Shown here one piece after another: positions 8,584 to 18,996 of a DNA stretch of 64,000 nucleotides (the first letter of the stretch is position 1; every line of letters starts with the position of its first letter). The stretch spans positions 372,001 through 436,000 of the forward strand of contig NZ_CP025804.1 in the NCBI RefSeq assembly GCF_003352085.1. The letters are read 5' to 3'. This DNA comes from Sulfitobacter sp. SK012. GTDB lineage: Bacteria; Pseudomonadota; Alphaproteobacteria; Rhodobacterales; Rhodobacteraceae. Below the pieces are notes generated by a model. That model was given only the letters and a program-made list of their open reading frames with translations, was not told the origin of the DNA and ran no database searches. A program made the position numbers and the translations under genes.

Positions 8584-9201
8584 ATGGGACCAGATTATTC
8601 ATTTGAGGATCAGGCACGCGCGCGCGGATTTACGCGTATTGCCGGGGTTGATGAAGTTGGGCGAGGACCGCTTGCAGGCCCTGTCACCGTCGCCGCGGTT
8701 GTGCTGGATCCGTCCCAAATTCCCGAAGGTCTCAACGATTCCAAGAAGCTGACGGCCAAAGCGCGCGCGTGCCTGTATGACCAGATCATTCTGGTGGCAG
8801 ATGTTTGCATTGCGCATGCCTCCGTCGAAGAAATCGAAGAGCACAATATTCTACGCGCCAGCCATCTTGCGATGCAGCGTGCCTTGGACGGGCTGAAGAC
8901 GCCACCGGACTATGCTCTCATTGACGGCAATATGCTGCCCCGAAATCTAAAGCTGCAAGCCGAGCCGATCATCAAAGGCGACGGCCGTTCGGTGAGCATC
9001 GCGGCGGCCTCAATTATGGCTAAAGTGTGTCGAGATTGTGTCATGTTGTCGTTGGCGCAACAGCACCCCGGTTATGGGTGGGAGACAAACATGGGATATG
9101 GATCAAAAAGCCACATATTGGCGCTGCAAAAACTTGGGGTAACCCCACACCATAGACGTTTGTTCAAGCCCGTCCACAACATGTTGTATCAAGAAAAATA
9201 G
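8584..9201 (+). CDS. rnhB: ribonuclease HII
   Basis: Cytoplasmic nuclease that cuts the RNA strand of RNA-DNA hybrids and starts removal of single ribonucleotides from DNA. The product has 205 residues. The acidic catalytic set is present: Asp-Glu in AGVDEVGRGPLAGPV near residues 20-34, Asp of LIDGN at about 114, and the later acidic residue in the KVCRDCVM region. The start chosen is the ATG of MGPDYSFEDQ; an in-frame TTG at 8533 lies inside the preceding terminator and is unlikely. It precedes ccrM on the same strand with a 100-base gap. Confidence 0.95.
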   Translation: MGPDYSFEDQARARGFTRIAGVDEVGRGPLAGPVTVAAVVLDPSQIPEGLNDSKKLTAKARACLYDQIILVADVCIAHASVEEIEEHNILRASHLAMQRALDGLKTPPDYALIDGNMLPRNLKLQAEPIIKGDGRSVSIAAASIMAKVCRDCVMLSLAQQHPGYGWETNMGYGSKSHILALQKLGVTPHHRRLFKPVHNMLYQEK

Positions 9202-10403
<1,202 letters not shown>

Positions 10404-10437
10404 TCATCTTCACAGATTTCGAACACCGCCGGTGCCT

Positions 10438-10460
10438 GCAACCCGATTCTGTCGGGTTGC
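10438..10460 (+). other. hairpin after ccrM
   Basis: A nine-base-pair stem (GCAACCCGA / TCGGGTTGC) with a TTCTG loop and no T run. It may stabilise the 3' end of the ccrM mRNA upstream of the true terminator. Confidence 0.5.
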
Positions 10461-10478
10461 CTTAGAGGCACTCACCTT

Positions 10479-10508
10479 GACCTCGCCTTTTCGGCGGGGT
10501 CTTTTTTT
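10479..10508 (+). terminator. rho-independent terminator of ccrM
   Basis: GC-rich stem GACCTCGCC / GGCGGGGTC with a TTTTC loop (one offset pair), followed by CTTTTTTT. It also lies just beyond the 3' end of the converging receiver-domain gene. Confidence 0.9.
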
Positions 10509-10517
10509 GCGTAGCGT

Positions 10518-10973
10518 TCAATTCAAAAGTGTTTTGTGTTTGCGGGCGTGCCTCAAAGCTTCGTGTACATAATGCACCCCAAAATCCGATTTATTGACCA
10601 CATAAAGAACACCTGCCGTGGCCGCTTTTTACCACATAAAAGGCGATGGCCAGTCGCCGAACATGATCACTGGGATGCGTGACAATTGTCGATCTGATGC
10701 AAGTTCCAGCGCAAAATTTGCCCCGAAACCATAGGGTAGGTTATTGTCCAGAAGGATCATGGATATGGTGTCGCTCCGCAAAACCTGACGGGCAGCGTTC
10801 AACGTAGCGGCCACCTCAACACGAATGTTCGAATTGGTTCTGGAAATGGCCCGTGCCATCATTTTCTGGTCAACAATGCTGTCTTCGACAATCAGGCAGG
10901 TTGCAGTGATATCGTTGTCGCGTCTGCGCATGGTGTTCTGCATCACGTCCCCGCTGGTTATGTCTCGAGGCAT
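10518..10973 (-). pseudogene. single-domain response regulator interrupted by an in-frame TAA
   Basis: CheY-like receiver domain. The first open part (10629-10973, 114 residues) has the acidic pocket (LIVEDS), the phospho-acceptor Asp in ILLDNNLP and strand 4 (IPVIMFGDWPSPFMW), then a TAA at 10629-10631. Reading on in the same frame gives KAATAGVLYVVNKSDFGV and a short tail to a TGA at 10518. This continuation supplies the missing helix 4, strand 5 with the conserved lysine (VVNKSDF) and helix 5. The most economical reading is one nonsense substitution in an otherwise intact 151-codon gene; a sequencing error or readthrough is the alternative. Neighbours (ccrM, alkB-like) give no hint of a partner kinase. 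Confidence 0.8.
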
Positions 10974-11001
10974 AGGTATCGCAGGTAGGTGTTAAAGCCG
11001 T

Positions 11002-12144
11002 TCAGCGGGGAAGGGGTGTAGTACCCTTGTTATAGGGGCGCCAGTTGGTGATGTCGGGGTAATACATCTCACGCCACTTGTTGACGCGCGGATTCATGAA
11101 CCGCCGCCACAGGGGCGGCACCATCGCGGCCATCGTCATGACCGGATAGCCGTAAGGAAGCTGCGGTGCCTCAGAAGATCCATATGTCTGCAACATGGGA
11201 AAACGCCTGTCGGGTTTGTAGTGGTGATCAGAATGGCGCTGAAGATTGATCAACAGCCAGTTCGTCGCACGGTGCGCCGCGTTCCATGAATGCCGAGGTT
11301 GGACATGTTCGTATTTACCGTCGGCCAAGTGTTTGCGGGTTAATCCGTAGTGTTCGACATAATTGACCAGTTCCAACTGCCAAACCGCGATCCCAGCTTG
11401 CGTCAAGAACAGCAACACACCGAGCCAACCTCCTAAGACTAACGCCAGCAACAAAAATCCGGCTTGCAGGCTCCAATAGCGGAAAAAAGGGTTGCTAAGG
11501 TCGGTCCATGCCAAGTCCTTGCGCGCCAGCATGCTTTTTTCCGCACGAAAAGCTGAGCGCCAACACTCGCGAAGAACGCGGGGGTAATAATGGTAAAAAC
11601 TCTCATCATAAAGCGCCGTCACCGGATCGCGCGGCGTGGCGACATAGCGGTGATGCACCAGCAAATGCTCGGACCTGAAATGTGAATAGAGCACCATGGC
11701 CAGCAAGATATCGGCAAGCCACCGTTCGAGTTTGTTCTTTTGATGCATTAATTCGTGGGAATAGTTGATGCCGATCGTTCCGGTGATCACGCCAACGCCG
11801 AAGAACACAAAGAACTTTTCCAAGCCATTCAGGTGTTCGGCGCGCGGTACGTACCAAATCAAACTAAACAGCATCACAAACTGCGCGGGCGTCCAGATTA
11901 ACGTGATCAAACGGTACCACCGCATATCTGTCTCGTCGGCCTCAAGATCTGCGTTCTGCTGGCTCACGCCGGCTACCGTGTCGAGCAAGGAGAATAGGTG
12001 CCACGAGACCACGGGCAAGAGCAGCGGTGCCCATCCCCCCAAAACCGCAGAGAGCCAAGCCAGCGGCAGTAGCAGCAGCGAAAGCCAGAACGGCAAGGCG
12101 CGACTTATCCGGGCAAGCTCTTGCGGGGGGATGGTGGTGGTCAT
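11002..12144 (-). CDS. AlkB-type membrane di-iron alkane 1-monooxygenase
   Basis: Integral membrane hydroxylase of 380 residues. The histidine boxes of the AlkB branch of the fatty acid desaturase/hydroxylase superfamily are present: HELMHQ at 130-135, EHLLVHHR near 159-166, a NYVEHYGL segment typical of AlkB, and RHSDHHYKPDRRFP near 300. Several hydrophobic stretches occur before and between them. The family hydroxylates terminal methyl groups of alkanes using rubredoxin-delivered electrons; no rubredoxin gene is visible nearby. The substrate could be an alkane, a fatty acid or an ether. It is transcribed away from mutY with a 37-base gap to the mutY stop. Confidence 0.88.
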   Translation of the reverse strand: MTTTIPPQELARISRALPFWLSLLLLPLAWLSAVLGGWAPLLLPVVSWHLFSLLDTVAGVSQQNADLEADETDMRWYRLITLIWTPAQFVMLFSLIWYVPRAEHLNGLEKFFVFFGVGVITGTIGINYSHELMHQKNKLERWLADILLAMVLYSHFRSEHLLVHHRYVATPRDPVTALYDESFYHYYPRVLRECWRSAFRAEKSMLARKDLAWTDLSNPFFRYWSLQAGFLLLALVLGGWLGVLLFLTQAGIAVWQLELVNYVEHYGLTRKHLADGKYEHVQPRHSWNAAHRATNWLLINLQRHSDHHYKPDRRFPMLQTYGSSEAPQLPYGYPVMTMAAMVPPLWRRFMNPRVNKWREMYYPDITNWRPYNKGTTPLPR

Positions 12145-12181
12145 GGTGTCATTTCTGCTTTGGGTTGGAGATGTGGTTAGC

Positions 12182-13282
12182 TCAGGATTTCCGCGCTGTC
12201 ATTTGTGACGTGTCGTCCGTCTGGGTCAGATCAAATGCTTTGCGCATCACGGTCGGCAGATCAGAGGGGCGAAAATCTTTGGGGATCACAAAGGTCCCAG
12301 TGTTCGGGTTTGTGCCCATCGCGACCTCAGCCACCATTATGCGCAGGATAAGGTGAAAATGCGTGAAAGTATGCCGCACCTCGCCCTCAAGCGTACGCCA
12401 ATCGGCGCGCATAGGCGGCGTGGTTTGCGGCTCAGTCAAGCTCACATCAACCCACTCGCTACCCGGCCAGCCAAGCATGCCGCCTAAGAGGCCTTTGTCA
12501 GGACGTGTTTCCAGCAGCCAAGCCCCATCTGTGCGGCGGGCTAGATAGACCCTGCCGTGTCGTACTGGTTTGGGTTTCTTAGGTGTCTTTTTGGGCAGTT
12601 CGGCGGTAGTACCCGCCGCCCGCGCACTGCAAGGATCGCGCACCGGGCAAATCCCGCAAGCTGGCGATTTTGGTGTGCAAATGGTGGCCCCCAGATCCAT
12701 CACGGCCTGGGCATAATCACCGGGGCGAACGTCAGAGGTTAGCGCCTTTGCCCGCTCCATCAGCTCTGGCTTGGCTGCTGGCAGGGGCGTGTGGATGTCA
12801 TACAGCCGTGCCATGACCCGCTCAACATTCCCGTCCAGCACCGCATGAGGCAGATCAAACGCAATCGAAGACACTGCTGCTGCTGTATAGGGCCCGATAC
12901 CGGGTAAACTACGTAATGCATCATGATCTGCAGGAAATTCACCATCATGCTCGGCTACCACGGCGCGGGCGCATTTCAGCAGGTTCCGTGCTCGCGCATA
13001 ATATCCCAGACCGGCCCATTCGCCCATCACATCGGCATCCTTGGCCGCTGCAAGATCGGCAACGGTTGGCCAGCGTGCGATGAAGCGTGCAAAGTAGTCC
13101 CGAACCGTGGCGACCGTGGTCTGCTGCAACATCACCTCACTCATCCAGATCGCATAGGGATCCGGACGTTGGCCTGCGCGGCGCTCAGCAGGCCCGACGC
13201 GCCACGGCATCTTGCGGGCATGAACATCGTACCACTCTAGCAGGCGCTGGGGCACATCGCCGTCGGGGGTGTTATCACGCAA
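12182..13282 (-). CDS. mutY: A/G-specific adenine DNA glycosylase
   Basis: Removes adenine mispaired with 8-oxoguanine. The HhH-GPD region includes MLQQTTVATV and LPGIGPYTAAAVSSIAFD with the catalytic Asp in the following LDGNVERV segment. The four-cysteine iron-sulfur loop has the standard spacing C-x6-C-x2-C-x5-C (CTPKSPACGICPVRDPC). The C-terminal NUDIX-like domain recognises 8-oxoG. The frame begins with TTG at 13282; a GTG at 13255 is another possible start. The order mutY, dciA (divergent), thioredoxin-fold DsbA is common in Rhodobacterales. Confidence 0.95.
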   Translation of the reverse strand: MRDNTPDGDVPQRLLEWYDVHARKMPWRVGPAERRAGQRPDPYAIWMSEVMLQQTTVATVRDYFARFIARWPTVADLAAAKDADVMGEWAGLGYYARARNLLKCARAVVAEHDGEFPADHDALRSLPGIGPYTAAAVSSIAFDLPHAVLDGNVERVMARLYDIHTPLPAAKPELMERAKALTSDVRPGDYAQAVMDLGATICTPKSPACGICPVRDPCSARAAGTTAELPKKTPKKPKPVRHGRVYLARRTDGAWLLETRPDKGLLGGMLGWPGSEWVDVSLTEPQTTPPMRADWRTLEGEVRHTFTHFHLILRIMVAEVAMGTNPNTGTFVIPKDFRPSDLPTVMRKAFDLTQTDDTSQMTARKS

Positions 13283-13366
13283 TCTTTATGGCCTCCGGCT
13301 GCGGGTTTGACTGGCGACAGGCGCGCCAGCCGCTATGCTAGGTCTTGATAAGAGGTAAACATAGTC

Positions 13367-13891
13367 ATGCCACACCGTCGCGCCAGTACAAAAGGGTTCG
13401 CCCGCACCGCCAGCCTGCTGACTGGCAGCATTCGCAAGGCGTCCGAGACCCGTGGGTTTGCGCAATCGCGACTATTGACCCATTGGGCAGAGATCGCAGG
13501 GAGTGACGCCGCGTCCATTTCACGCCCCGTTGAGGTCAGCTATGGCCGGGGCGGCATGGGGGCGACGCTGACGCTTCTGACCACGGGTGCCAATGCACCT
13601 ATGCTTGAGATGCAAAAAGAACAGCTGCGCAGCAAGGTTAACGCGGTCTACGGATATAACGCCATCGCGCGTGTTCGCGTGACGCAAACCGCAGCGTCTG
13701 GCTTTGCCGACGGCAAGGTCGCGTTTGAGCAGAAACCGAAAAATACGCAGGCCGCACCGCCTGACCTTGAACTTCGCGCCCGTGCAAAAGGCACCGCAGC
13801 CCCTGTTGCTGATGGTGGTTTGCGCGATGCCCTAGAACGGCTGGGCGAAAACATCCTGACAAAATCAAAGAACTCACGCCATCACGAATAA
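13367..13891 (+). CDS. DUF721/DciA-like protein
   Basis: A 174-residue protein with the DUF721 core at about residues 20-110 (LTHWAEIAG, ISRPVEV, LTLLTTGANAPMLEM, LRSKVNAVYGYNAI), a KH-like fold. DciA proteins load the replicative DnaB helicase in bacteria that lack DnaC. The C-terminal 60 residues are charged and low in hydrophobics, probably disordered. The ATG is preceded by AGAGGT. It lies divergent from mutY and eleven bases before the DsbA-like gene. Helicase loading is inferred from the family. Confidence 0.85.
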   Translation: MPHRRASTKGFARTASLLTGSIRKASETRGFAQSRLLTHWAEIAGSDAASISRPVEVSYGRGGMGATLTLLTTGANAPMLEMQKEQLRSKVNAVYGYNAIARVRVTQTAASGFADGKVAFEQKPKNTQAAPPDLELRARAKGTAAPVADGGLRDALERLGENILTKSKNSRHHE

Positions 13892-13902
13892 GGATTATTC
13901 AC

Positions 13903-14577
13903 ATGCAACGTAGAAACTTTCTGTATGCAGCATTTGCTGCTGTTGGCCTTGGTGGTTGGTACATGACCAGCCAGCGCGGCGCGACCCTGCCCGAAGACCT
14001 GCTTGCCGGACCTGCCAATGCGCAAACCACAGATGCAGATGTAGACACCTCCTCCATTGTCGACATGATCGCTGGCAATCCTGATGCGAAAATCGAAGTG
14101 ATCGAATACGCTTCCTTTACGTGCCCACATTGCGCAGCGTTTCATGCAGGCCCGTTTAAGAAGCTCAAGGCCGACTTCATCGATACTGGCAAAATCAAGT
14201 TCATCTACCGCGAAGTTTATTTCGACCGTTTTGGCCTTTGGGCATCTTTGCTGGCACGTTGTGGCGGGCAAGAAAAATTCTTTGGCATTGCTGATTTGAT
14301 CTACGTTGGCCAATCCCAATGGACCCGCGCAGGTGATCCTGCGGCCATCGTCGAAGAGCTGCGCAAAATCGGTCGTTTGGCAGGCATGGACAACGATGCG
14401 CTAGAAGCTTGCTTGCAGGACGGCGATATGGCGAAAACTCTTGTCGCTTGGTATCAAGAAAACGCCGAAGCGGATGAGATCGACAGCACGCCGAGCTTTA
14501 TCATCAACGGCAAGAAATACGCGAACATGCGCTATGATGAGATGAAAGAGATCATTGAAACAGCGATTGGCAGCTGA
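13903..14577 (+). CDS. DsbA-family thiol:disulfide oxidoreductase
   Basis: Periplasmic thioredoxin-fold protein of 224 residues. It has an Arg-rich N-terminus (MQRRNFLYAAFAAVGLGGW) that resembles a twin-arginine-like or ordinary signal anchor, a redox CPHC motif at residues 74-77 (FTCPHCAAFH), and the cis-Pro region TPSFIINGKKY near 195. An AAGGA site precedes the ATG. Its stop overlaps the start of the CoA-transferase gene (TGATG). It probably forms or shuffles disulfides in exported proteins; the partner DsbB is not in the window. Confidence 0.9.
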   Translation: MQRRNFLYAAFAAVGLGGWYMTSQRGATLPEDLLAGPANAQTTDADVDTSSIVDMIAGNPDAKIEVIEYASFTCPHCAAFHAGPFKKLKADFIDTGKIKFIYREVYFDRFGLWASLLARCGGQEKFFGIADLIYVGQSQWTRAGDPAAIVEELRKIGRLAGMDNDALEACLQDGDMAKTLVAWYQENAEADEIDSTPSFIINGKKYANMRYDEMKEIIETAIGS

Positions 14578-15692
14578 TGACCGCTCCACTTGCCGGCCTC
14601 AAAGTTATTGAGCTGGCCCGTGTGTTGGCTGGCCCTTGGGCTGGCCAAACCCTATCGGATCTTGGGTGCGATGTGACGAAAGTGGAAAGTCCTGCTGGCG
14701 ATGATACGCGCCAGTGGGGACCGCCATTCGTAACCCGCGATGACGATACATCTGCGGCGTATTTTCATTCTACCAACCGTGGAAAAGCATCCGTTACGAT
14801 TGACCTGAAAACTGACGAAGGTCAGGCTCAAATCAAAGACCTCTTGGCGGATGCCGATATCCTGATTGAGAACTTCAAAACGGGTGGCCTCGCAAAGTAT
14901 GGGCTGGATTATGCCAGCCTTTCAGCGCTGTTCCCTAAGCTCATATATTGTTCGATTACCGGGTTTGGTCAGACCGGGCCTTATGCCCATCGGGCCGGAT
15001 ATGACTTCATCATTCAAGGTATGTCTGGCCTGATGTCCATCACGGGAGAACCAGACGCCCAACCCCAAAAACATGGGATGGCGATCACGGATATTTTCAC
15101 GGGGATCTACGCGACCACTGCCATTTTGTCCGCTGTGCATCAGCGGCACACAACCGGCCGTGGCCAACATATCGATATGTCGCTTCTGGATTGTGCCGTC
15201 GCGATCACGGGTAATCAGATGATGAATTACTTGACCACAGGTACCCCGCCGACGCGCATGGGTAACGCGCATCCCAATCTTACGCCTTACGAAGTATTTC
15301 CGTGCAGCGATGGCCATCTGATCATCGCGACCGGCAATGACGGCCAATACCAGCGCCTGTGTGGGCTTCTGGGTCTTGGTGATATGGCGCTGGACACGGC
15401 GTTTGCCCACAATGCGGACCGCGTTGCCAACCGGCCCGACATGATTGCCCGGCTTAGTGCCGCCACAGCCCTGCGCAGCCGAGATGATCTGTTGGCCGCG
15501 TGCGAGGCAAACAATGTGCCAGCAGGGCCGATCAACAACATGGCGGATGTTGCCGTCGACCCGCAGGTGGTCGCGCGCGGTATGCAGATCGAGCTAGATG
15601 GCGTGCCGGGGATCAGATCGCCATTTTCATTCTCAGATGCGACATTGGCGTTGCACCGTCCGGCACCCAAACTGGGCGAGGATAACGGCTAG
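14577..15692 (+). CDS. family III CoA-transferase (CaiB/BaiF type)
   Basis: Cytoplasmic enzyme of 371 residues that moves CoA between carboxylic acids. Family landmarks are [20 protein letters not shown] at the start, [18 protein letters not shown] with the usual polar binding loop, [13 protein letters not shown] with the conserved Asn, and [16 protein letters not shown]. The catalytic Asp is expected in the [10 protein letters not shown] segment. It overlaps the stop of the dsbA-like gene by one base, so the two are co-transcribed even though no functional link is evident. The acyl substrates are unknown. Confidence 0.9.
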   Translation: MTAPLAGLKVIELARVLAGPWAGQTLSDLGCDVTKVESPAGDDTRQWGPPFVTRDDDTSAAYFHSTNRGKASVTIDLKTDEGQAQIKDLLADADILIENFKTGGLAKYGLDYASLSALFPKLIYCSITGFGQTGPYAHRAGYDFIIQGMSGLMSITGEPDAQPQKHGMAITDIFTGIYATTAILSAVHQRHTTGRGQHIDMSLLDCAVAITGNQMMNYLTTGTPPTRMGNAHPNLTPYEVFPCSDGHLIIATGNDGQYQRLCGLLGLGDMALDTAFAHNADRVANRPDMIARLSAATALRSRDDLLAACEANNVPAGPINNMADVAVDPQVVARGMQIELDGVPGIRSPFSFSDATLALHRPAPKLGEDNG

Positions 15693-16684
15693 GCGCTGTC
15701 CTGTGCCAAGTGGTCCAACGCAGCAAAGAGCGCATTTTCTTCGGGCAATTCCAAGCGCACGGGCACAGTGATCACCTTGGCCCGGAACGAAGCAGGCAGC
15801 CGCACGGCATCTTTCTCCGTCGTGACCAACTGCGCGCCTTGGGCCCAAGCATCTGATTCCAGGCGTGACAATAGGGCGGATGTGAGCGGTTGATGATCCT
15901 CTAGCGGTTCGGCATGCACGATCGTCGCGCCGAGACGGCGGAGCGTGGCAAAGAACTTCTCAGGATGGCCGATCCCGGCAAAAGCCAGAACCCGCGTGCC
16001 GTTCCAGTCCATCCCGGTTTGAAGAGGGACCAACTCAGCCCGGATATGGCCTACATGCTCAGGTAAGGGCGTTACGTTAAACGTCATCTGGCTGAAGCTA
16101 TCGCCAATCGATACAACCAGATCAGCGCGCGCCAAACCCACAGCTGCGGGTTCCCGCAGGGGCCCTGCTGGGAGGCACAGCCCATTGCCAAAACCCTTTG
16201 CAGCATCCACGACGACGATGCTCAGATCGTAGTTCAATGCAGGGTTTTGAAATCCGTCATCCAGCACGATAGCGGTTGCGCCTGCGGCTTGTGCTGCGTG
16301 CGCACCCGCGGCTCGATCAAGCGCCACCCAAACCTCGGCAAACGCAGCAAGCAGCAAGGGTTCATCCCCAACATGCGCCGCAGTGTGCTTTGAGGGATCC
16401 ACGCGCACTGGGCCTTCAAGTGACCCACCATAACCGCGCGTGACGATATGCGGTTCGCTGAACCGGCGGCGCAAATGTTCAACCACAGCGATGACCGTTG
16501 GCGTTTTGCCAGTTCCGCCCGCATTGATGTTGCCGACGCAAATCACCGGCACATTCATCTTTGCCGGTGCGCCCTGGGCTAATCTGCGCGCGGTTGCCGC
16601 CGCGTAAATTGCGCCAAGAGGCTGCAAAAGGCGGGCGCGCCAGTCGGGCCGGGGTTGATCCCAGAATGCCGGCGCTCGCCTCAT
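15689..16684 (-). CDS. lpxK: tetraacyldisaccharide 4'-kinase
   Basis: Inner-membrane-associated kinase that adds the 4'-phosphate to the lipid A precursor. It has 331 residues. The P-loop ([12 protein letters not shown]) is at about residues 52-63, the second nucleotide motif [13 protein letters not shown] includes the conserved DDGFQ, and [11 protein letters not shown] and TEKDAVRLP lie in the C-terminal domain. The start overlaps the waaA stop as ATGA, so the two are translationally coupled in one lipid A/Kdo operon. Confidence 0.96.
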   Translation of the reverse strand: MRRAPAFWDQPRPDWRARLLQPLGAIYAAATARRLAQGAPAKMNVPVICVGNINAGGTGKTPTVIAVVEHLRRRFSEPHIVTRGYGGSLEGPVRVDPSKHTAAHVGDEPLLLAAFAEVWVALDRAAGAHAAQAAGATAIVLDDGFQNPALNYDLSIVVVDAAKGFGNGLCLPAGPLREPAAVGLARADLVVSIGDSFSQMTFNVTPLPEHVGHIRAELVPLQTGMDWNGTRVLAFAGIGHPEKFFATLRRLGATIVHAEPLEDHQPLTSALLSRLESDAWAQGAQLVTTEKDAVRLPASFRAKVITVPVRLELPEENALFAALDHLAQDSA

Positions 16685-17913
16685 TTAGACGCTGCCCGCT
16701 CATCAAGCGCATCCTGCACCAAATCAATGACATGATCCGTTAGTTCTGCTCCTTGGCTGATCACGTCCCAACCTGCGTGTGCCATCGCAGCGGCTTGGTC
16801 GGGGGCGGTCAACCGGGATACCGCTGTACCAAGTGCATCGGCATCATTGACGATCCGCGCCGCGCCCGCCTGCGCCAGTCGAGAATATAGCGGTAAGTAC
16901 CGCCCAACTCTTGGCCCATAGAGCACAGCAGACCCCAATGCCGCCGCTTCAAACGGATCGCAGACCTCCGTTCCGGGTATCAGTGAACTGCCCAAGAAGG
17001 ACACCGGTGCGACCCGGTAAAATAGACCAACATCAGCAGGGTCATCCGCGATCAACACTTGTGTGGATTCGTCCGGATAGGGGCCGTCCCCCCAGCTTAA
17101 GACGCGAAATTCGTTTGCCTTCGCCTCAGCCATTACATCGGCTGCGTTTTGCCCATCCGCCGGGCGCAGCACCAACAAAAGCCTGTGGGATAGGCGCAGC
17201 GCTTGACGGTGCGCGTGAAACACGGTCTGCAGTTCGTTAGGTTGAACGGCATTTGCAAACCAAACCGTGCGTCCGACTACGGCTGCAGAAAAATCAGCGA
17301 CGTCCTGATCTGGACAATTCAAAGCCTGACCGCCTGCCAGCAACGGTGATGTCACTTCAACCTGGTCACGGGTTAGTCCCAACTCTATCAAGCGTCGGGC
17401 GCTGGAGCTGGACCGTGCTAGTACAGCGTCAAAGGCTGGCAACATGTTGCGCAGGACATCAGGGAGCCACCGATCACGCCTTCCATCAAATCCACCCGTA
17501 TCGGCGTCAATCAAAAACATGGGGCAATTCCGACCTGCGGTGGCTAGAACCAGATTGGGCCGCAGCCCCCCCCAAACCCAGATACAGGTATCGGGCTGCC
17601 AATGATCCAAAAACGCCGCCACGCTGTCGGGGTGTTCTTCGGGAACTGTTTCACAAAGCTGCCCGTCGAAAAATGCATCTGAACGGGAACGTTCGGGTTG
17701 GGTCTGTTCTGGCAAGGTTACCAACACATTGATGCCGGGCCGCGTCATGCGCAATCTTGCAGCAAGGTCTTGTATGGCCAACAAACTTCCCGGCTCAGCC
17801 GCGTGTACCCACAACAGCTCACCTAGTGGTCGCACTGGCCCCTCTGCCCTCGGACGGACCTCTCCGCGGCGCATAAGCGCGCGGTAGGCGGTCAGTCCGA
17901 GAGACCCTGCCAT
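16681..17913 (-). CDS. waaA: 3-deoxy-D-manno-octulosonic acid (Kdo) transferase
   Basis: Glycosyltransferase (GT30) that attaches Kdo to lipid A on the cytoplasmic face of the inner membrane. About 410 residues from the ATG of [14 protein letters not shown]; the frame runs further upstream into the DUF4170 gene without support. Recognisable parts are [12 protein letters not shown] near residue 45, a D-rich acceptor domain ([14 protein letters not shown]), and the donor-binding C-terminal motif ([26 protein letters not shown]). The usual family phrase is GGHNPLEPA; here it is [11 protein letters not shown], as in other Rhodobacterales. It is followed by lpxK in an ATGA overlap. Confidence 0.92.
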   Translation of the reverse strand: MAGSLGLTAYRALMRRGEVRPRAEGPVRPLGELLWVHAAEPGSLLAIQDLAARLRMTRPGINVLVTLPEQTQPERSRSDAFFDGQLCETVPEEHPDSVAAFLDHWQPDTCIWVWGGLRPNLVLATAGRNCPMFLIDADTGGFDGRRDRWLPDVLRNMLPAFDAVLARSSSSARRLIELGLTRDQVEVTSPLLAGGQALNCPDQDVADFSAAVVGRTVWFANAVQPNELQTVFHAHRQALRLSHRLLLVLRPADGQNAADVMAEAKANEFRVLSWGDGPYPDESTQVLIADDPADVGLFYRVAPVSFLGSSLIPGTEVCDPFEAAALGSAVLYGPRVGRYLPLYSRLAQAGAARIVNDADALGTAVSRLTAPDQAAAMAHAGWDVISQGAELTDHVIDLVQDALDERAASK

Positions 17914-17920
17914 GTGTGGT

Positions 17921-18163
17921 TCAGTCCAATTCTTCGGTGGACGAGGCTGGTTGCTCTTCGTCGCGAAGCCGGTGCAGGTGTGCAATGAAGTAGCGCATAT
18001 GTGCGTTATCGACCGTGCGCTGCGCTTCATTTTTCCAAGCGTCATAGGCGGTCGCGTAGTCTGGAAAGATACCTACGATGTGCAGATCATCGACATTCTT
18101 AAAGACGTTTTCACTGGGGTTGATCAGTTCACCCCCAAAAACCAAGTGCAGACGTTGTGTCAT
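17921..18163 (-). CDS. DUF4170 domain protein
   Basis: An 80-residue protein with the pattern MTQRLHLVFGGEL...VGIFPDYATAYDAWKNEAQ and a C-terminal AHMRYFIAHLHRL. The start is the ATG with an AAGGGA site upstream. It lies seven bases before waaA and belongs to the lipid A operon cluster; DUF4170 is commonly found there in alphaproteobacteria. The role is unknown. Confidence 0.88.
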   Translation of the reverse strand: MTQRLHLVFGGELINPSENVFKNVDDLHIVGIFPDYATAYDAWKNEAQRTVDNAHMRYFIAHLHRLRDEEQPASSTEELD

Positions 18164-18216
18164 GGTATGTCCCTTTGTTCGGTTGCCTATTTCATTGCCT
18201 GCTGGCCTGCCTGCCG

Positions 18217-18996
18217 TCAAGCGGTGGCGAGTGCTGCAATCAGCGAAGCATGGGTGTCTGGTGCGCCTGCAACCACCCCATCAAGGAGTGGTTCAGCATT
18301 GTTAAAACGCAAATCTGATCCGATCCGGTCACTACAAATGCCACCGGCTTCAGTCACGATCAATGCACCGCCCGCGATGTCCCATTCCCAACTGCGCCGC
18401 AGGGTAAGCATTGCGTCAAAGCACCCTTCAGCCACCAACCCAAGTCGGTAGGCCAATGACGGTCTGTAGTGACGTTTGAATTCGGGTACGGCGCCTCGCC
18501 AATGCTCTGTGTCCAATGCGGGGCGGGCGGCAAGCACTTTGGCGTCAGACAATTCGCCTGTTCCGGCTGCCAAAATAGGTTGCCCATTGAGCGTAGATCC
18601 TCGGCCAAGCGCTGCCGCATAGAGCTTGTCGCGCAGAGGTAAATAGATCACGGCCGCCGTCACCACACCATGCTCAGCCACAGCAAGCGAATGCGCCCAG
18701 GTGTTAGAGCCTTCGACAAAGCTGCGCGTGCCATCGATCGGATCAACGATAAAGACCCGATCGCAATCAAGCCGTGCAGTGCCGTCTTCGGTTTCCTCTG
18801 ACAGCCAGCCATAGTTAGGCCGCGCGGTGCAAAGCGTGTTCTGGAGCAGATCGTTGACCGCCAGATCAGCTTCCGTGACGGGACCAGCACCGCCGGGTTT
18901 ATCCCAACATTTGGCCGTCTTGCCGACAAAGCTGGTGGCGACCCGTCCTGCGCAACGTGCCGTATCAATGAGAAGGGCGAGGTCAGCTTCCTGCAA
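18217..18996 (-). CDS. cysQ: inositol monophosphatase family, CysQ-like 3'(2'),5'-bisphosphate nucleotidase
   Basis: Magnesium-dependent phosphatase of about 259 residues. The metal site is complete: GPVTEADLAVN, WLSEET, the DPIDGTRSF signature, and WEWDIAGGALIVTEAGG for the last ligand. Within Rhodobacterales this gene beside waaA is usually annotated as CysQ, which recycles PAP to AMP; an inositol-phosphatase role cannot be excluded. The start appears to be TTG and overlaps the pmbA stop by 14 bases. Confidence 0.85.
   Translation of the reverse strand: MQEADLALLIDTARCAGRVATSFVGKTAKCWDKPGGAGPVTEADLAVNDLLQNTLCTARPNYGWLSEETEDGTARLDCDRVFIVDPIDGTRSFVEGSNTWAHSLAVAEHGVVTAAVIYLPLRDKLYAAALGRGSTLNGQPILAAGTGELSDAKVLAARPALDTEHWRGAVPEFKRHYRPSLAYRLGLVAEGCFDAMLTLRRSWEWDIAGGALIVTEAGGICSDRIGSDLRFNNAEPLLDGVVAGAPDTHASLIAALATA

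Noticed and set aside
7994..8617. Minus-strand open frames of 207 and 140 codons over the secreted basic protein gene
   Set aside because: They mirror a gene with a signal peptide and cysteine repeats, and they cross a strong terminator; composition is Arg-rich shadow.
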